From an uncultured Oscillospiraceae bacterium (GTDB lineage Bacteria; Bacillota; Clostridia; Oscillospirales; Oscillospiraceae), in the NCBI GenBank assembly GCA_934573855.1, contig CAKTMF010000006.1:89852-153851 (forward strand): a stretch of 64,000 nucleotides of DNA. Reading direction: 5' to 3'. Position numbers and translations under genes: made by a program. Of this stretch, positions 43,329-52,610 are shown one piece after another. Numbering within the stretch: the stretch's first letter is position 1; every line of letters starts with the position of its first letter. The notes under the pieces are model-generated. The model made no database searches. It saw only the letters and a program-made list of their open reading frames with translations, and had not been told where the DNA came from.

Positions 43329-45128
43329 TTACGCCAGCTTCTCCATCTCCTCGACCAGCTCGCCGAAGAGCGCGAGAGCGGAGTTGACGGGGTCGGGCGT
43401 ACTCATGTCCACGCCCGCGATCTTCAGGAGGCTGATGGGATCGGAGCTGCCGCCGGAGGAGAGGAACTTCTTGTAATCCTTCACGGCGCTCTCGCCCTCG
43501 CTGAGGATACGGTTCGCGATGGCTACCGCCGCGGAGAAGCCGGTGGCGTACTGGAACACATAGTAATTATAGAAGAAGTGGGGTATGCGCGCCCACTCGA
43601 GCGCTATGCCGTCGTCGGAGACCATGTCGGGGCCGAAGTAGAGCTTGTTGAGTTCATGGTAGTTTTCGCACAGGGCGTCGGCGGTGAGGGTCTTGCCGGA
43701 TTCGGACATGCGGCCCATCATCAGCTCGAACTCCGCGAACATGGTCTGGCGGTACACGGTACCCTTGAAGGAATCGAGGAAGTGGTTGATGAGGTACGCG
43801 CGCTGCTTTTTGTCCTCGGTCCTGCCAAGCAGATAGCGCATGAGCAGCACCTCGTTGCAGGTGGAGGCCACCTCGGCGACGAAGATGACATAGCCGGCGG
43901 TGTTCACGGGCTGGTACTTGTGGCTGTGGTAGCTGTGGAGCGCGTGGCCCATCTCGTGGGCAAGGGTGAACATGCTGTCGAGAGTGTCCTTGTGGTTGAG
44001 CAGCACATAAGGGTGCGGCTCGGCCGCGCCGCTCGAATATGCGCCGCCGCGCTTGCTGACGTTCTCGTATACGTCTATCCAGCGGTTGCTGAAGCCCTCC
44101 CTGAGGATGTCGGTATAGTCCTCGCCCAGAACGGCAAGAGCGTCGAGTACGGTGGACTTTGCCTCCTCAAAGCTTATCTTCTCGGCGGCGTCGGCAACGA
44201 TTGGAGTATACACGTCGTACATATGCAGCTCGTCCACGCCCAGCATTTTCTTGCGCAGGGCGACGTAGCGGTACATCTTGTCAAGATTCGCGTGGACCGC
44301 CTCGATGAGGTTGGTGTAGACCTCGACGGGGACCTCGGTCCTGTCAAGGGAGGCCTCGATGGTGCTGCCGTAGCGGCGTGCGTCGGCAAAGAAGCGCAGC
44401 TGCTTGAACTGTGCGTCCAGTGTGGAGGCTATGGTATTCTTGTACTCGCCTATGCGGCCGTAGTAGGTCTCGAAGGCGTTCCTACGCAGGACGCGGTCGC
44501 TGCTCTCCTCAAGGGGGACGAAGGAGCCGTTGGTGAGCTGGTGCTTCACGCCCTCGCCGTCCTCGACGTCGGGGAATTTGAGCTCGGCGTTGCGGAAGGT
44601 GCTGCCGATGTGGTCGGGGCCGTTTGCCATCTCGCCCGCGGCGGCAAGTAGCTTTTCCTCGCCGGGGGAGAGGATGTGCGCCGCGCGGCGGCGTATGCGG
44701 TAAAGGCTGCGGCGGTAGGTCTCAAGCTCGGGCTGAGCCACAAAGAACAGCGAGAGCGTGTCCTCCGGGATGGCCATTATCTCCGGCACGGCAAATGCGC
44801 CTGCGCTGGAGATCGCCACGAGGGTACTCGTCGCCTTGCCGCGCATATCCTGATAAAAGCTGTCGCCGGTGTCCTGGTCGCTCTTGCAGCTCGCGTAGCC
44901 GTGGAGCTTGCCTATACGCACGTCCAGCTCGTCGTCCAGTTTGAAATACGCGAGCAGTTCCTCCGCGCTCTCGCCCAGCTTTCCGCGGAAGGCCTCTATG
45001 CGCGCGGGCATTTCCTTGAGCGCCTCGTATTCCCTGAACCAGGCATCGTCGCTTTCAAATATATCGCCCAGATTCCATGTGTACTCCTCCGGGACCTCAC
45101 TTCTCTTGGGAACGGCATTCTTTGCCAT
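43329..45128 (-). CDS. pepF: Oligoendopeptidase F
   Basis: 599 residues, usual M3B size. Zinc motif in FTLAHEMGHALHSYHSHKYQ (HExxH). N-terminal helical domain starts after KRSEVPEEYTWNLGDIFESD. Cytoplasmic peptidase degrading oligopeptides. Confidence 0.96.
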   Translation of the reverse strand: MAKNAVPKRSEVPEEYTWNLGDIFESDDAWFREYEALKEMPARIEAFRGKLGESAEELLAYFKLDDELDVRIGKLHGYASCKSDQDTGDSFYQDMRGKATSTLVAISSAGAFAVPEIMAIPEDTLSLFFVAQPELETYRRSLYRIRRRAAHILSPGEEKLLAAAGEMANGPDHIGSTFRNAELKFPDVEDGEGVKHQLTNGSFVPLEESSDRVLRRNAFETYYGRIGEYKNTIASTLDAQFKQLRFFADARRYGSTIEASLDRTEVPVEVYTNLIEAVHANLDKMYRYVALRKKMLGVDELHMYDVYTPIVADAAEKISFEEAKSTVLDALAVLGEDYTDILREGFSNRWIDVYENVSKRGGAYSSGAAEPHPYVLLNHKDTLDSMFTLAHEMGHALHSYHSHKYQPVNTAGYVIFVAEVASTCNEVLLMRYLLGRTEDKKQRAYLINHFLDSFKGTVYRQTMFAEFELMMGRMSESGKTLTADALCENYHELNKLYFGPDMVSDDGIALEWARIPHFFYNYYVFQYATGFSAAVAIANRILSEGESAVKDYKKFLSSGGSSDPISLLKIAGVDMSTPDPVNSALALFGELVEEMEKLA

Positions 45129-45161
45129 GTCAGATTACCTCCTTAACATATAGGTAAACTT

Positions 45162-45190
45162 ATTATACCACACAACCGGCGCGTTGTCGA
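45162..45190 (-). promoter_or_regulatory. pepF promoter
   Basis: Minus strand TCGACA (45190-45185), 17 bp, TATAAT (45167-45162). Confidence 0.6.
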
Positions 45191-45234
45191 TGAATATAAT
45201 ATTATCGTCAGAATAAATAATGAAAGGTGCAGCC

Positions 45235-46365
45235 ATGCTTATTTATGTCGTCAGAGCAAACGATACCCTGCGCGCCATAGCGCGGCGCTACGGCTCAACG
45301 GCCGAATATCTCGCATACATCAACCAGCTCTCCGATCCCGACAGGCTGGTCCCCGGCATGACCATCATCATTCCGCTCGAACATCCTCCCGCGCGCAGCG
45401 AGGCGGAGGTGAACGCCTACGTCTACCCGAACGTCAGCTCCGCGTCCCTTGACTACGCCCTGCCGCTGCTGACCTTCCTCAGTCCGTTCTCGTACAGCTT
45501 CGACGCCTCCGGGCGGATAGCGCCGATAAACGTCTCCCGCCTCGTTTCCGCCGCCCGGGACGCGGGCGCCGCGCCGCTGATGGTGGTGACAAATATCGCC
45601 GAGAGCGGCTTTTCAAGCTCCCTCGCCCACGGCGTTCTGACGCAGAGCGCTCCGCAGGACGAGCTTGTCCGCAGCATTATCGAAACGCTGAGGACGGGCG
45701 GCTTTGCCGGCGTGAACGTCGATTTTGAGTACCTCTATTCCTTCGACCGCGACAGCTACAGCCAGTTCATCGCCCGGCTCGTGTCGGAGCTTCATCCGCT
45801 GGGCTATTATGTATACGTCGCCCTCGCGCCCAAGGTGAGCCGCGACCAGCAGGGACTTTTATACTCCGCCCACGACTATGAGGCCATAGGCGCTGCCGCC
45901 GACAGGGTGATACTCATGACATACGAATGGGGCTATACCTACGGCGAGCCGCAGGCCATCTCCCCCGTAAACCGCATACGGCAGGTGCTGGATCACGCGG
46001 CGACGGCCATGCCGGCCGGAAAGATACTCATGGGTTTTTCAAACTACGCGTACAACTGGACCCTGCCGTGGAGGCAGGGTACGGCCGCGGCAGTGCTGTC
46101 GAACGCGGGAGCGGTGTCCCTTGCCGTCGGCACGGGCAGCGAGATACGCTTTGACGAGAGGGCGCAGGCGCCGTATTTCAACTACACCGACGCCTCCGGG
46201 AAGCGCCATGTCGTATGGTTCGAGGACGCGCGGAGCGTTGACGCCCGCCTCCGTCTGGTGCGCGAATACGGTCTCGCGGGGATAAGCGTATGGACGGCCG
46301 ACCGGCTGTACCGGCCGCTGTGGGAGCTTGTCCGCGCACATTTCGTGCCGGAAAAGCTGCTGTGA
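45235..46365 (+). CDS. LysM-GH18 protein, spore cortex-lytic type (SleL/YaaH-like)
   Basis: 376 residues from ATG at 45235 (GAAAGG upstream). One LysM domain (IYVVRANDTLRAIARRYGST) then a GH18 domain with the catalytic segment GFAGVNVDFEYLYSF and the late VILMTYEWGYTYGEP. No signal peptide, as in SleL/YaaH. Probable N-acetylglucosaminidase acting on spore cortex during germination. Confidence 0.9.
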   Translation: MLIYVVRANDTLRAIARRYGSTAEYLAYINQLSDPDRLVPGMTIIIPLEHPPARSEAEVNAYVYPNVSSASLDYALPLLTFLSPFSYSFDASGRIAPINVSRLVSAARDAGAAPLMVVTNIAESGFSSSLAHGVLTQSAPQDELVRSIIETLRTGGFAGVNVDFEYLYSFDRDSYSQFIARLVSELHPLGYYVYVALAPKVSRDQQGLLYSAHDYEAIGAAADRVILMTYEWGYTYGEPQAISPVNRIRQVLDHAATAMPAGKILMGFSNYAYNWTLPWRQGTAAAVLSNAGAVSLAVGTGSEIRFDERAQAPYFNYTDASGKRHVVWFEDARSVDARLRLVREYGLAGISVWTADRLYRPLWELVRAHFVPEKLL

Positions 46366-46382
46366 CGGCCCGTTCCTGACGC

Positions 46383-46409
46383 GCGGCGCAGGTCTCTTCC
46401 CTGCGCCGC
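46383..46409 (+). terminator. Probable terminator
   Basis: 10-bp stem GCGGCGCAGG/CCTGCGCCGC with a weak T tail. Confidence 0.55.
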
Positions 46410-46441
46410 AAATTAATTTTCTTAAATCCCGTAGCTTTTAC

Positions 46442-46469
46442 TTGAAATCTCCGACGCAGATGGTAAAAT
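46442..46469 (+). promoter_or_regulatory. Promoter of the envelope operon
   Basis: TTGAAA (46442-46447), 16 bp, TAAAAT (46464-46469). Confidence 0.55.
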
Positions 46470-46520
46470 AGATTGATATATAATTGCTGTTTTGCGCCGT
46501 ATGGCGTATGGAGACGAAGG

Positions 46521-48224
46521 ATGAAGCTTACGCGAAGAATATTTGCGGTGTTCTCGGCGCTGTGCCTTATGCTCGCGCTCGTTCCCGCCGCCCTTGCAGA
46601 CGGGGAGGACGCCGCTGCCGGGGACTCCCCCGCCGTAAAGAGCGCCGAGGAGCTGTTTGCCGGAAAGAGCTGGGACGAGGTGATCGCGGACTTTCTCGCC
46701 GAGATGGGCGCGACGGCCGATCAGGTCGGTCTGGGCTACTGCAACACCGTCACCGGCGAGGAGCATTATCTCAACGGCGATACATATTTTGACGCGGCCA
46801 GTATGTTCAAGGTGCCGCTGAATATGTACTATACGGAGAAGATATCCCGCGGTGAGCTTGAGCTCGAGGGCAGCGTCTACGGCTACATCTACAAGAACAT
46901 GCTCGAGGAGACGATCATCAACTCCAATAACGAGCATGCCGTCTATCTCTGGCAGGCCATGGGCGGCTATCGGGCATACCGGGAGAATATTGCGGAGTAC
47001 ATGGGCGTCGACAAGAACGACGTTGACCCCAAGTATTACGCCAACAACTATTTCACCCCGGAGCAGATGATACACTGTCTGCGCCTGCTCGCCACGGAGC
47101 CGGAGCGCTTTCCCTATCTTATCGAAACGATGAAGCTCGCCGAGCCGGACAACTACTTCCGCCGGGACGAGAAGCGCTTTGAGATCGCGCACAAATACGG
47201 CTACGTCCACAACGACAGCGACTCTTTCTATTATCTCAACGACAGCGCCATCGTCTATACCGACGAGCCGATAGTCATCGTGATGTTCACGAGATCCGCC
47301 GCCGACGCCTACGGTCTCCTCGCGCGCTACTGCACGCTCATGTGCGACTGGGCGCAGTACCACACGGCGCTCGACAGGCAGAACGCCGCCGAGGCCGGCG
47401 CGGACGAAAAAATAACCGGGGCCGTGTCTCTCGACCCGCCGGAGGCTCTTCCGGCGCTCACGTCCCCAGTAAGTGGTGAAGATATGCTGGATAAAATGCC
47501 CGTAAACGACCTGAGCTTCGGCTCGCTGGTGCTGCTCGTAGTCATACTTGTGGCGGTGATAGTGGCGCTTGTCATGCTGATAAGGCTCCGTTTTATGAAG
47601 AAAATAAATTTCCTGTGGGGGCTGCTTGCGCTCGTATTCGCCGCCGCGGGGCTTGCCGCGTGCGTGATAGGCGCGGACATCGGCACTCTCGTCACCCGTC
47701 CCGACGGCGACCCGCAGCAGACGGTCGATACGTTCTTCGGCTCGATCATCAGCGGCGACTACGCCTCCGCCTACGCCTGTCTCGACGACTACAGCGACCT
47801 CGGTCTCGGCACGGCTCCCGCCGACGCGGTGGGCAAGAAGATATATGAGACGCTCAAGGCGAGCTACTCCTACCGCCTCTCGGGCGACTGCCGCGTGAAC
47901 GGCCTCACCGCCTCGCAGCAGGTGGAATTTCGCTATTTTGACCTGACGAAGATAAGCGACGAGCTTGAAAGCACCGCGAACGACTATCTTGAGGAGCTTG
48001 TGGCGCAGCGTCCGCGCAGCGAGCTGTACGACGACAACGACCGCTATCTCACCAGCGTGACCGACGAGGTCTACGCATACGCGATAAGCTCCGTGCTGTC
48101 CCACGCCGCGGACTTTTACACCACCGTGATCCTTGACGTGGATCTCAGCTACACCAACGGCACATGGTCGCTCTCCACCAGCCAGCCCATGCTCAACGCG
48201 CTGACCGGCGGCACTGCGTACTGA
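46521..48224 (+). CDS. Class A beta-lactamase-like serine hydrolase with membrane segments and C-terminal domain
   Basis: 567 residues. Signal peptide (MKLTRRIFAVFSALCLMLAL, cleavage near ALA/D). Ser-x-x-Lys at 94-97 (ASMFKVPLNMYY), SNN at 135-137 as the SxN motif, and KYG in place of KTG. Two membrane helices follow at ~335-385 (LVLLVVILVAVIVALVMLIR; LLALVFAAAGLAACVIGADI), then a ~180-residue outer domain. A membrane-bound penicillin-recognising protein rather than a secreted beta-lactamase; first of three coupled genes. Confidence 0.82.
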   Translation: MKLTRRIFAVFSALCLMLALVPAALADGEDAAAGDSPAVKSAEELFAGKSWDEVIADFLAEMGATADQVGLGYCNTVTGEEHYLNGDTYFDAASMFKVPLNMYYTEKISRGELELEGSVYGYIYKNMLEETIINSNNEHAVYLWQAMGGYRAYRENIAEYMGVDKNDVDPKYYANNYFTPEQMIHCLRLLATEPERFPYLIETMKLAEPDNYFRRDEKRFEIAHKYGYVHNDSDSFYYLNDSAIVYTDEPIVIVMFTRSAADAYGLLARYCTLMCDWAQYHTALDRQNAAEAGADEKITGAVSLDPPEALPALTSPVSGEDMLDKMPVNDLSFGSLVLLVVILVAVIVALVMLIRLRFMKKINFLWGLLALVFAAAGLAACVIGADIGTLVTRPDGDPQQTVDTFFGSIISGDYASAYACLDDYSDLGLGTAPADAVGKKIYETLKASYSYRLSGDCRVNGLTASQQVEFRYFDLTKISDELESTANDYLEELVAQRPRSELYDDNDRYLTSVTDEVYAYAISSVLSHAADFYTTVILDVDLSYTNGTWSLSTSQPMLNALTGGTAY

Positions 48225-48238
48225 AGGACGGTGAACGA

Positions 48239-49894
48239 ATGAACAACGACCTTTTCGATATCGACTCCATACTGGAGGAATTTTCTTCATACAGCGCCGA
48301 CCTCTCCTCCCAGGAAAAGACTCGGGACGAGCCTGAGGAGGCCGCGGAAACGGCGGCTCCGCAGAGCGCGCCCCCCGAGAGCTCCGCGCCGGCGGCGCCG
48401 GCCGCTCTACGGTATGACGGTCCGCAGAGCGTCACTGTGTCCGAGGCCGCGCCCGTATACGAACATGTCCCAACTGAACGTCCCCGGACGGACGGGTCCT
48501 CCGTGCCGCCGCGCCGTGAGCGCCGCGCCGAAGAGCCTGTGCGCCGCCGCGCCGCCGCGCCCCGCGAGGAAGCCGTGACGAAGGAAGAGGACGAGCCTCG
48601 CCGCTTTGCGCCGAAGCTCCCCGCTCTTCTCTCGCGCGTGCGCGCTCCCAAAAAGCCCTCCGCAGAACCTGCCGGATACGAGGCCGAGGAGGAGGATGAG
48701 TCTGACGACGAATACGCCGCTCCCGAGGAGGTAATGCCCGCGAAGCTCAGGATCGGCGGGGCGCGCCACATCGCGGCCATGATTTTCGCCGTGATCGCGG
48801 TACTGAGCCTGTACTGGCTGGTGAACAACATCCACCCCGGCATAGGCGTGTCCGAGACCATGCGCACCGACTCCAAGCTGGATCTTGTGAGCAAGATAGA
48901 CGTATTCGCCAACAACTCCAAGAGCGACGCTCTCGGCGAGCTTGCCTACATCCGCAAGATATACACCATCGACCGCAGCGCGCCCTGCGGCCCCAAGCCG
49001 AACCCCGACGGCTTCGTCACCTATTCAATCGGCGAGGCGGAGCAGGTCATGGAGCTTGTGAACCGTGCGCGCGCCACCGGCCTTCTTGAGGGACAGGACG
49101 TCATTTTTGACCCCTCCGCCAGCTTCTATCACGACTCCGATATTCAGTGCTACTTTGACGACACCATCCTCGTCATATGCTGGAAGGAGCTTATCAACGG
49201 GCGCGTCTGCTCCTGCGTTGAGGTCAAGATCGCCGACGCCTCGCAGCTCCGCCGCAAGCTCACCGAGGACTACTTCGGCAGCTCCGTCACCCAGTACACC
49301 ACCCAGATGGCCGCCTCCGTCAACGCCGTCACCGCCATGAACGCCGACTTCTACGCCTTCCGTCCCTACGGTATCGTGGTATATCAGGGCGACATCTACC
49401 GCTACGAGACCTCCTGCGACACTCTGTTCATCGACGACAAGGGCGATTTCAGCTTCATGCGCCGCTATGACGACCCCGGTCAGGAGGCCACCCAGCAGTT
49501 CGTATACGAAAACCACATCCAGTTCAGTCTCTCCTTCGGCCCCGTCCTCATCGAGAACGGTGAGGTGCAGTACCTCACCGACAACTACGGCGGCATAGGC
49601 GAGATGAACATGGAGTATTCCCGCGCCGCCATCGGCCAGTTCGACACGCTCCACTATCTCTATATGGCCGTCAGCCACTCAAACGACGGCACTCCCCGCG
49701 CCACCGTCAACCAGTTTGCCGAGATCATCGCCACCAAGAACCTCCGCCACGCGTACAACCTCGACGGCGGCCAGACGGGCGAGGTGGTATTCAACGGCAA
49801 GCCCTACAACCACATCGACTTCGGCAACGAGCGCCTTCTCAGCGACTGTATCTACTTCTGCACCGCAATTCCCGAATCGGAGGTGAGCAGATGA
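48239..49894 (+). CDS. Membrane-anchored phosphodiester glycosidase-domain protein
   Basis: 551 residues. Long Glu/Ala/Arg-rich cytoplasmic N-terminus (~1-175, low complexity), one membrane helix (AAMIFAVIAVLSLYWLVNNI), then a NAGPA/phosphodiester glycosidase domain (AVTAMNADFYAFRPYGIVVY, then NLDGGQTGEVVFNG). Such domains act on exopolysaccharide or teichoic-type substrates. Overlaps the next gene by 4 bp. Confidence 0.85.
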   Translation: MNNDLFDIDSILEEFSSYSADLSSQEKTRDEPEEAAETAAPQSAPPESSAPAAPAALRYDGPQSVTVSEAAPVYEHVPTERPRTDGSSVPPRRERRAEEPVRRRAAAPREEAVTKEEDEPRRFAPKLPALLSRVRAPKKPSAEPAGYEAEEEDESDDEYAAPEEVMPAKLRIGGARHIAAMIFAVIAVLSLYWLVNNIHPGIGVSETMRTDSKLDLVSKIDVFANNSKSDALGELAYIRKIYTIDRSAPCGPKPNPDGFVTYSIGEAEQVMELVNRARATGLLEGQDVIFDPSASFYHDSDIQCYFDDTILVICWKELINGRVCSCVEVKIADASQLRRKLTEDYFGSSVTQYTTQMAASVNAVTAMNADFYAFRPYGIVVYQGDIYRYETSCDTLFIDDKGDFSFMRRYDDPGQEATQQFVYENHIQFSLSFGPVLIENGEVQYLTDNYGGIGEMNMEYSRAAIGQFDTLHYLYMAVSHSNDGTPRATVNQFAEIIATKNLRHAYNLDGGQTGEVVFNGKPYNHIDFGNERLLSDCIYFCTAIPESEVSR

Positions 49895-50910
49895 ATCCCA
49901 TAGCCGTTTATGTCGGCACCACGGTGATATACTGGAACTCGATAGTCATCGCTCTCGGTATCGCCGCGTGCCTCGCGCTCACCCTCGCGCTCTACACCGC
50001 CAACAACGGCAGCGGCGCGGCGGTGTGGGTCTTTTTCCCGCCGGCTCTCGTATTCGGCGTGGTGTTCTCGCGCTTCTTCCACTGGTACTGCCACGGGGAG
50101 CAGTATGTGAACCTCTTCCGCAGTCTCACCGACTACTCGAACGGCAGCTTCTGCATGCCGGGGATGCTTCTCGGCGTGTGGCTCGCGGCCTATATCGTCC
50201 GGCGGCTCGGCTATACCGACGGCACGGCGCGTCTCCTTGACAGCGCCGCTCCCGGCCTCGCGCTGCTCATCGCGTTCATCCGTCTGAGCGCCGTTTTCAC
50301 GAACTCCTGCCGCGGCAAGATAGTCGTGACGACAAAGGCGCTGCAGCACCTCCCCCTTGCCGTGGGCGTCAAGGCGGCCACCGGAGAGACCGAGTATGTG
50401 TTTGCGACCTTCTTCGTGCTGTTTCTGCTCATGCTGGCGCTGTTCGTGGGCATAATGATCTTCTATGTCCGCCGCAACAACCTCCCCATGAAAAAGCATT
50501 TTGACACCACCGGGCATACCGCGCGGATGTTCCTGCTTTTCTACAGCGCGGCGGAGCTTTTCCTCGACAGCACCCGCAACGACTCAAGCTTTATACACTT
50601 CCGCTTTCTCACCTTCCTCAACAAGTTCACTGGCTTTATAAGCTTCGTGCAGATCGCCTCGGCGGTGAGCATACTCTGTATCCTCATCTACTACAGCAAG
50701 CGCTCCGTGAGGGCGAACGGCCTTCGTCCGTGGCACTGGCTGATGTGGGGCGGCTACTTCCTCACGCTGGTCGGCGTAGGCGTGAGCGAGTATCTGGTGC
50801 AGCGCTACGCCGCGCGCTACATGAGCTGCTACTCGGTGATGAGCGTGTGCTGCCTCCTCATGGCGGTGGATACCTACATCATGTACCGAACGGTATGCGC
50901 GGAGGAATAG
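49891..50910 (+). CDS. Lgt-like polytopic membrane protein
   Basis: 339 residues, about eight helices. The segment VFGVVFSRFFHWYCHGEQYV and the general topology resemble prolipoprotein diacylglyceryl transferase, but it is divergent. It could be an Lgt paralogue working with the two envelope genes upstream. Start ATG at 49891 overlaps the previous stop. Confidence 0.65.
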   Translation: MNPIAVYVGTTVIYWNSIVIALGIAACLALTLALYTANNGSGAAVWVFFPPALVFGVVFSRFFHWYCHGEQYVNLFRSLTDYSNGSFCMPGMLLGVWLAAYIVRRLGYTDGTARLLDSAAPGLALLIAFIRLSAVFTNSCRGKIVVTTKALQHLPLAVGVKAATGETEYVFATFFVLFLLMLALFVGIMIFYVRRNNLPMKKHFDTTGHTARMFLLFYSAAELFLDSTRNDSSFIHFRFLTFLNKFTGFISFVQIASAVSILCILIYYSKRSVRANGLRPWHWLMWGGYFLTLVGVGVSEYLVQRYAARYMSCYSVMSVCCLLMAVDTYIMYRTVCAEE

Positions 50911-50930
50911 CATTCGACCCAATTATCCCA

Positions 50931-50959
50931 TGACCCGATTACAATCGGGTCATTTTTTG
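50931..50959 (+). terminator. Terminator of the envelope operon
   Basis: 10-bp perfect stem TGACCCGATT/AATCGGGTCA then TTTTTTG. Confidence 0.9.
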
Positions 50960-51011
50960 TTGCAATGGCACGGCGGAGATGATATACTTTCCCCGCAAGC
51001 AAATATGGACC

Positions 51012-51201
51012 GGGATCTGCCGGCGCGCGGCTATTACGCGGCGGTGCTGGGCAGTTAACAGGGAAATGGAGGTGCGATCCCTCCGCGAGGCCGTCACTGT
51101 AAGGCGGAGCCGTCAGGCTCCCGAAGTCAGGAGTCCTGCCCGGACGGCGTGAAAACTTAACGCGCCGGTCGCATGAAGAGCCGCGGACTACCGGCAGGAT
51201 C
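51012..51201 (+). ncRNA. Cobalamin riboswitch
   Basis: Carries the core boxes GTTAACAGGGAA (51054-51065), GGTGCGATCCCTCCGC (51071-51086), the B12-box-like GCCGTCACTGTAAGGCGG (51090-51107), and AAGTCAGGAGTCCTGCCC near the 3' side. GATCTGCCGG (51014-51023) can pair with CCGGCAGGATC (51191-51201), while the overlapping CCGGCGCG (51020-51027) can pair with CGCGCCGG (51160-51167), two alternatives that could form the switch. Controls the DUF4430 and ECF-S genes. Confidence 0.93.
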
Positions 51202-51290
51202 ATGTTTCTGTGCAGGGGCGTACTGCGCCTGCGCTCAGTCTCTTTTCTTCTTCATGCGATATCCGTAATGAAAAGAAAGGGGATATTTTT

Positions 51291-51692
51291 ATGTCGAAAA
51301 ACAAAAAAATCGTTGCCGTGGCCCTCTTGCTTGTGTTGGTCATCGGCGCAGCAGCAGCTTACTTCTGTTTTCGTCCCGAGGCTAACGCGGGTGAAAAGAC
51401 CGTCGTCCTCAGCGTGGTACATCTTGACGGCAGCGTCAACGACTTCACGATGAAGACCGAGGCCGAATCCCTTGCCGACGCCATGCGTGAGATAGACCTC
51501 ATCGACGGCGAGGACAGCGAATTCGGTCTGTTCGTCACCACCGTCGACGGCGAGACCGCCGACAGCTCTCAGGAGCAGTGGTGGTGCTTCACCAAGGACG
51601 GCGAAATGCTCATGACCGGCGTTGACCAGACCATGATCGCCGACGGTGAGCATTACGAGGCCACCATGACCGTCGGATATGACTCGTTCTAA
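51291..51692 (+). CDS. Secreted DUF4430 (transcobalamin-C-like) protein
   Basis: 133 residues: signal/anchor helix (KKIVAVALLLVLVIGAAAAY), then a single DUF4430-type domain (LADAMREIDLIDGEDSEFGL, SQEQWWCFTKDGEMLMTGVD, HYEATMTVGYD). The domain is related to the C-terminal cobalamin-binding domain of transcobalamin. Under a cobalamin riboswitch and coupled (14-bp overlap) to an ECF S component, so it may capture corrinoids for uptake. Confidence 0.85.
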   Translation: MSKNKKIVAVALLLVLVIGAAAAYFCFRPEANAGEKTVVLSVVHLDGSVNDFTMKTEAESLADAMREIDLIDGEDSEFGLFVTTVDGETADSSQEQWWCFTKDGEMLMTGVDQTMIADGEHYEATMTVGYDSF

Positions 51693-52188
51693 GCTTTCGG
51701 CGCGGGACATCTGCGCCCTGTCTCTGATGGGGGCGCTGATGATCGGCTCGAAGCTCGCTCTCGTCTCCCTGCCGAATATACACCTCAACGCCGTACTCAT
51801 TATCATCACCTCCATATTCTTCGGCTGGAGGGCCATGTACTCCGTGGCCGTGTATGTGATGATGGAGGGGCTGATATTCGGCTTTGCCCTGTGGTGGATA
51901 TGCTACCTGTATGCGTGGCCGCTGCTGTGCGCGGTGTGCGTCCTCATGCGCAAAAACGACGACGCGCTCATCTGGGCCGTTGTGGCCGGGATACACGGGC
52001 TTATCTTCGGGGCGCTCTGCTCGATCCCGTTCCTCTTTATCGGCGGATGGAGCCTTGCGTTTTCCTATTGGGTGAGCGGGATAAGCTTCGACCTTATCCA
52101 CTGCGCCGGGAACTTCACTCTGACGCTGGTTCTGTACAGGCCGCTGAAGAACGCCGCGGCCGCAGTGCTGAAAAGGACAACAGCATAA
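51679..52188 (+). CDS. ECF transporter S component, probably corrinoid
   Basis: 169 residues, about six helices (DICALSLMGALMIGSKLALV, NAVLIIITSIFFGWRAMYSV, GISFDLIHCAGNFTLTLVLY). Compact S-component topology; no ATPase or T component adjacent, so it would share the general ECF module. The riboswitch upstream points to cobalamin or a precursor. Confidence 0.85.
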   Translation: MTRSKLSARDICALSLMGALMIGSKLALVSLPNIHLNAVLIIITSIFFGWRAMYSVAVYVMMEGLIFGFALWWICYLYAWPLLCAVCVLMRKNDDALIWAVVAGIHGLIFGALCSIPFLFIGGWSLAFSYWVSGISFDLIHCAGNFTLTLVLYRPLKNAAAAVLKRTTA

Positions 52189-52190
52189 CG

Positions 52191-52225
52191 AAAGGGAACG
52201 TCAGTTCGTCTGACGTTCCCTTTTT
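52191..52225 (+). terminator. Terminator of the cobalamin-uptake operon
   Basis: 14-bp stem AAAGGGAACGTCAG/CTGACGTTCCCTTT (52191-52204 with 52210-52223), TTCGT loop, T5. Confidence 0.9.
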
Positions 52226-52282
52226 ACATAAACCGCGCCCTCCGGCAAATAATATTAAATACCATCAGTTGACAAGAGCACA

Positions 52283-52401
52283 CACGCCTGACACGTCAGA
52301 AGAAGTTCGCGCCGTTTCGCTTCTGCCATACGGCAAAAGCTGCACTACGCTCTCTCCTTCTTCCTTTTCCATGCAAACCCGCTTCGCTGGGCTTTGCATG
52401 G
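52283..52401 (-). repeat. Dispersed two-hairpin repeat, copy D
   Basis: Read on the minus strand: stem CCATGCAAA/TTTGCATGG around GCCCAGCGAAGCGGG, then AAAAGGAAGAAGGAG, TAGTGCAG, and the second hairpin TTTTGCCGTATGGCAGAA. Confidence 0.8.
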
Positions 52402-52500
52402 AGTACGAAAGTTTTTGTTCTTTTCGCCTTGATGGGTTACGACACATCTGCGGCTCAAAAAGCAAAAATCACTCGGAAATCCAAAGCCGTCAGGTGCAAC

Positions 52501-52610
52501 GCGTCAGAAGAAGCCCGCACCGTTCCGCTTCCGCCTTGCGGCAAAAGCTGCACTATGCGATCTCCTTCTTCCTTTTCAAATCGAACCCACTTCGTTGGGC
52601 TTCGATTTGA
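52501..52610 (-). repeat. Dispersed two-hairpin repeat, copy E
   Basis: Read on the minus strand: stem CAAATCGAA/TTCGATTTG (52609-52601 with 52585-52577) around GCCCAACGAAGTGGG, then AAAAGGAAGAAGGAG, ATAGTGCAG, and the second hairpin TTTTGCCGCAAGGCGGAA. Confidence 0.85.

Noticed and set aside
46422..48290. 622-codon minus-strand frame opposite the beta-lactamase-like gene
   Set aside because: The plus strand has signal peptide, SxxK and membrane helices; the antisense frame has none.
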